DNA of 64,000 nucleotides from Pseudomonas trivialis (GTDB lineage Bacteria; Pseudomonadota; Gammaproteobacteria; Pseudomonadales; Pseudomonadaceae), in the NCBI RefSeq assembly GCF_001439805.1, contig NZ_JYLK01000018.1, forward strand, positions 78,644 through 142,643. The letters run 5' to 3'. The notes beneath the pieces were generated by a model, which saw nothing but the letters and a program-made list of their open reading frames with translations, did no database searches and was not told where the DNA came from. Both the position numbers and the translations under genes were made by a program. The number at the start of each line of letters is the position of its first letter. Within the stretch, counting starts at the first letter, position 1. Of the stretch, positions 61,523 to 64,000 are shown piece after piece.

Positions 61523-63403
61523 TCAGAGCTTAAAGCTGTCAACCAGTTGCTTTAATCGGCTGGCCTGCTGGGAGAGGGCATCGCAGTCCCGCAGTGTTTC
61601 ATTGAGGTTGACCACGCCCTGTTGGTTCAGCAGGTTGATCTGGTTGATATCAACGTTGAGGCTTTCTACGACGGCGGTCTGCTCCTCGGTGGCGGCGGCC
61701 ACTGATTGGTTCATGCCGTCGATCTCGACAATTCGCTGCGTCACGCTGACCAGCCGTTCGCCGGCCTGGTTGGCCACTTCGACACTCTCTTCGCTGGAAG
61801 CCTGGCTGGCGTTCATGGTGGTTACCGCTTCACGCGAGCCCACTTGCAGCGAGGTGATCATTTTATGAATCTCTTCAGCCGACTCCTGAGTGCGGTGAGC
61901 GAGATTGCGCACCTCATCAGCGACCACTGCAAAACCGCGACCTGCCTCGCCGGCACGCGCCGCTTCGATCGCGGCATTGAGCGCGAGCAGGTTGGTTTGC
62001 TGGGAGATACCTTTGATCACATCGAGAATGTGGCCGATGTTGTCGGTGCTGGCATTCAGCGTTTCGATCTGGGTACAGGACAGGCTGATTTTTTGCGACA
62101 GCTGCGACATTGCCAGGATGGTTTGCTCAACCACTTTGCGTCCGCCATCCGCTTGCTCGCTGGCGCCGCTGGCCTGCTGCGAGGCGTCGGCGGCGTTACG
62201 CGCGATTTCCTGAGTGGCGGCGCCCAGCTCGTTGATCGCGGCAGCTACGCTGTTGGTGCGAGCGCTCTGCTCGTCGGATCCGATGATCGAGGCGTTGGAC
62301 GAGGCCATCACTCGTTGGGACAGGTCATGTACCTGGCGCGTCGCCGAGGACACTTCGGAAATGGAGGCGTGGATGCGCTCCACGAATTGGTTGAAGGCAC
62401 TGCCCACCTCGCCAAACTCGTCTTTGCTGGTCACATTCAGGCGGCGAGTGAGATCGCCCTCACCTTGGGCGATGTCCTTCATCGCCGCGCCCATGGTGGT
62501 CAGAGGTCGTAGCAACACTTGAATCAGAAGGCTCAAGAGCACAGCAATCGCTACCACGGCGATCAACATGGCAATCAGTGCTGAAGTGCGGAATTTACCC
62601 AATGGTGCGTAGGCTTTGTCTTTGTCGATCGACAGGCCGATATACCAATCCGCACCTGGCAAACCGCTGATAGGCGTGAACGACAGGATGCGCTCCTGTC
62701 CGTTGAGCACGACGTTCTGATTGACCTTGTCGATGCGCAGGCTGGTACCTGGGTAGATATCCTTTAGGTTCTTCATTACCTGGTCCTCGTCCGGACTGAC
62801 GATGACCTGGCCGTCACCGCTGATCAGGAACGCATGACCGATGCCACCGAAGTCCACGGCGTTGATGATCTTCACCAGGGTCTGCAGGCTCAGGTCTCCA
62901 CCGACAACGCCCAGGAGTTCACCGTTCTTCTTGACCGGCATGGCGATGGTGACGATCTGCCCGCCCACTGCGGCCATATAAGGCGGTGTAAGCATGGGCT
63001 TATCGGCAGTTACGGCCTGCTTGTACCAGGGACGCTGACGCGGGTCGTAGCCATCGGGCATCTTGGCGTCAGGCCGCTGTGTGAACACGCCGTTGGTTTG
63101 GCCTACGTAGGTGAATTGAAAATTTGAGGTGAGTGCAGGCTGATCAACCAAACCGGGAAGGTCGGCAGTTGCGCCTTGTTGTGCGATGTTTTGCGCCAGA
63201 TTCTCGAGGACCAGTACACGTCCGCTGAGCCAGTTCTGCACACTGCTGGCGGTGAGTTCGCCAGATTGCTGGATGGACGACTCCAGATTTTGCTTGATGG
63301 TGCTGCGCTGCAGGTAGTCGTTGTAGAGGGTGAATAGCGCGAAGGCGAGGACAACAACGCCAGATGCGGCCAGCAGGATTTTATGACTGAACTTGAGATT
63401 CAT
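61523..63403 (-). CDS. Methyl-accepting chemotaxis protein with dCache sensor domain
   Basis: A 626-residue chemoreceptor. TM1 about 8-28; periplasmic dCache_1 domain about 35-270 with the R-x-R-x-WY....Y....D arrangement (DPRQRPWYKQA, TPPYMAA, GGDLS) of amino-acid-binding receptors such as PctA; TM2 about 278-300; HAMP (LRPLTTMGAAMKDIAQGEGDLTRRL); and a signalling hairpin with tip SQQTNLLALNAAIEAARAGE. The start is the ATG at 63403 (MNLKFSHK), which gives a normal TM1. Convergent with mgoD. Confidence 0.92.
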   Translation of the reverse strand: MNLKFSHKILLAASGVVVLAFALFTLYNDYLQRSTIKQNLESSIQQSGELTASSVQNWLSGRVLVLENLAQNIAQQGATADLPGLVDQPALTSNFQFTYVGQTNGVFTQRPDAKMPDGYDPRQRPWYKQAVTADKPMLTPPYMAAVGGQIVTIAMPVKKNGELLGVVGGDLSLQTLVKIINAVDFGGIGHAFLISGDGQVIVSPDEDQVMKNLKDIYPGTSLRIDKVNQNVVLNGQERILSFTPISGLPGADWYIGLSIDKDKAYAPLGKFRTSALIAMLIAVVAIAVLLSLLIQVLLRPLTTMGAAMKDIAQGEGDLTRRLNVTSKDEFGEVGSAFNQFVERIHASISEVSSATRQVHDLSQRVMASSNASIIGSDEQSARTNSVAAAINELGAATQEIARNAADASQQASGASEQADGGRKVVEQTILAMSQLSQKISLSCTQIETLNASTDNIGHILDVIKGISQQTNLLALNAAIEAARAGEAGRGFAVVADEVRNLAHRTQESAEEIHKMITSLQVGSREAVTTMNASQASSEESVEVANQAGERLVSVTQRIVEIDGMNQSVAAATEEQTAVVESLNVDINQINLLNQQGVVNLNETLRDCDALSQQASRLKQLVDSFKL

Positions 63404-63654
63404 TTCGTCGACTTCTATTGCCAAAGGGGGTGAGCGTGCCGCGTGGAACATTCCATGTAGCACTGTAGGCAGGCTCTTCGGCCGCTCTATCTCGGGGCAC
63501 GCGTGGCTCATCAGGCTTTCGGCAGAGAGTGTGGAAATCTTGAGATGTATTCTCATCCCCTACAGGGCAGCCGACCAATGGTTATCGTACAAGTGCTGTC
63601 ATGTTGGAGTGATAGGGGTAAATCAGAGTTTTGATCCAGGTCTTTAAACGACAA

Positions 63655-63684
63655 AACCCCTGTCTGCGCTAGCAGACAGGGGTT
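63655..63684 (-). terminator. Terminator of the distal 5S rRNA gene
   Basis: Perfect 13-base arms AACCCCTGTCTGC and GCAGACAGGGGTT with a four-base loop, followed on the minus strand by TTTTGTCG. It closes the ribosomal operon. Confidence 0.8.
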
Positions 63685-63695
63685 CTGGAATTCAA

Positions 63696-63811
63696 TCTTG
63701 ACGATGACCTACTCTCACATGGGGAAACCCCACACTACCATCGGCGATGCATCGTTTCACTGCTGAGTTCGGGATGGGATCAGGTGGTTCCAATGCTCTA
63801 TGGTCGTCAAG
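63696..63811 (-). rRNA. rrf: 5S ribosomal RNA (distal copy)
   Basis: The complement reads TTCTTGACGACCATAGAGC near the 5' end, then GGAACCACCTGATCCCATCC, GAACTC.GCAGTGAAACGA and GGTAGTGTGGGGTTTCCCC, and ends GGTCATCGTCAAG, the Pseudomonas 5S sequence of about 116 bases with complementary ends. Confidence 0.95.
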
Positions 63812-63879
63812 AAATTCTGTGTACCAGCGCGTTGTACAAATAACACACCGGTGAAAATTCATGGACTTCTACAAAAACA

Positions 63880-63909
63880 AAACCCCATCTGCTTTCGCAA
63901 ATGGGGTTT
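63880..63909 (-). terminator. Hairpin between the two 5S genes
   Basis: AAACCCCAT (63880-63888) pairs with ATGGGGTTT (63901-63909), with an inner GC-GAAA-GC loop. On the minus strand TTGTTTTTG follows. It would end transcripts after the first 5S gene or act as a processing site. Confidence 0.65.
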
Positions 63910-63919
63910 CGGAATTTAA

Positions 63920-64000
63920 TCTTGACGATGACCTACTCTCACATGGGGAAACCCCACACTACCATCGGCGATGCATCGTTTCACTGCTGAGTTCGGGATG
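63920..64000 (-). rRNA. rrf: 5S ribosomal RNA (proximal copy), cut by the window edge
   Basis: The last 81 bases are identical to the 3' two-thirds of the 5S gene at 63696-63811, so a second 5S gene lies directly upstream on the minus strand. The 23S and 16S genes are presumably beyond the right edge. Confidence 0.93.

Overview
The window comes from a Pseudomonas of the fluorescens group. The evidence is GC-rich protein genes, a complete poly-N-acetylglucosamine (pga) operon, an mgo/pvf diazeniumdiolate-signal cluster, 135-bp palindromic intergenic repeats of Pseudomonas type, and 5S rRNA genes of Pseudomonas sequence at the right edge. Most genes lie on the minus strand.

Layout. (1) 1-2.1 kb: the N-terminal third of a second two-partner-secretion exoprotein (TpsA2), cut by the left edge. 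Its upstream region is a diverged copy of the one in front of the TpsB gene 25 kb away. (2) 2.3-16.9 kb: an AT-richer accessory stretch that reads as an archive of old contact-dependent-inhibition (CDI) tips. It holds truncated CdiA and HINT pieces, at least seven toxin or toxin-remnant segments, most followed by a plausible immunity gene, several frameshifts, and a fossil WHH nuclease whose tryptophan codon is now a stop. Between the modules a small cassette on the opposite strand recurs: a structured leader with a UUCG hairpin, a gene for an 89-residue protein, a hairpin terminator, and a convergent small membrane protein. It is present three times plus one remnant. (3) 16.4-27.7 kb: the intact CDI locus cdiB-cdiA-cdiI, with a 3014-residue CdiA ending in a HINT domain and a WHH-type nuclease, followed by a SUKH-type immunity protein.

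(4) 28.3-34.6 kb: pgaABCD, for exopolysaccharide synthesis and export. (5) 35-41.7 kb: a DUF945 protein, then a five-gene overlapping operon marR-FUSC-DUF1656-HlyD-OMF with a palindromic operator in front of marR. (6) 41.8-46.5 kb: a GT39-type glycosyltransferase, diverging from a large secreted helical-repeat protein coupled to a DUF3142 protein. (7) 46.8-51.9 kb: an EmrAB/TolC-type tripartite pump and a LysR regulator. (8) 51.9-55.6 kb: TauD-TauB-TauC-like genes with no binding protein, facing a GntR/FCD regulator. (9) 55.9-61.5 kb: mgoBCAD (pvfABCD), then a convergent dCache chemoreceptor. (10) 63.7-64 kb: two tandem 5S rRNA genes, each followed by its own terminator.

The surface and secreted functions (CDI, PNAG, signal synthesis, chemoreception) suggest a region devoted to interbacterial and biofilm life. 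The feature most worth pursuing is the orphan toxin-immunity array with its repeated leader-RNA/small-protein cassette.
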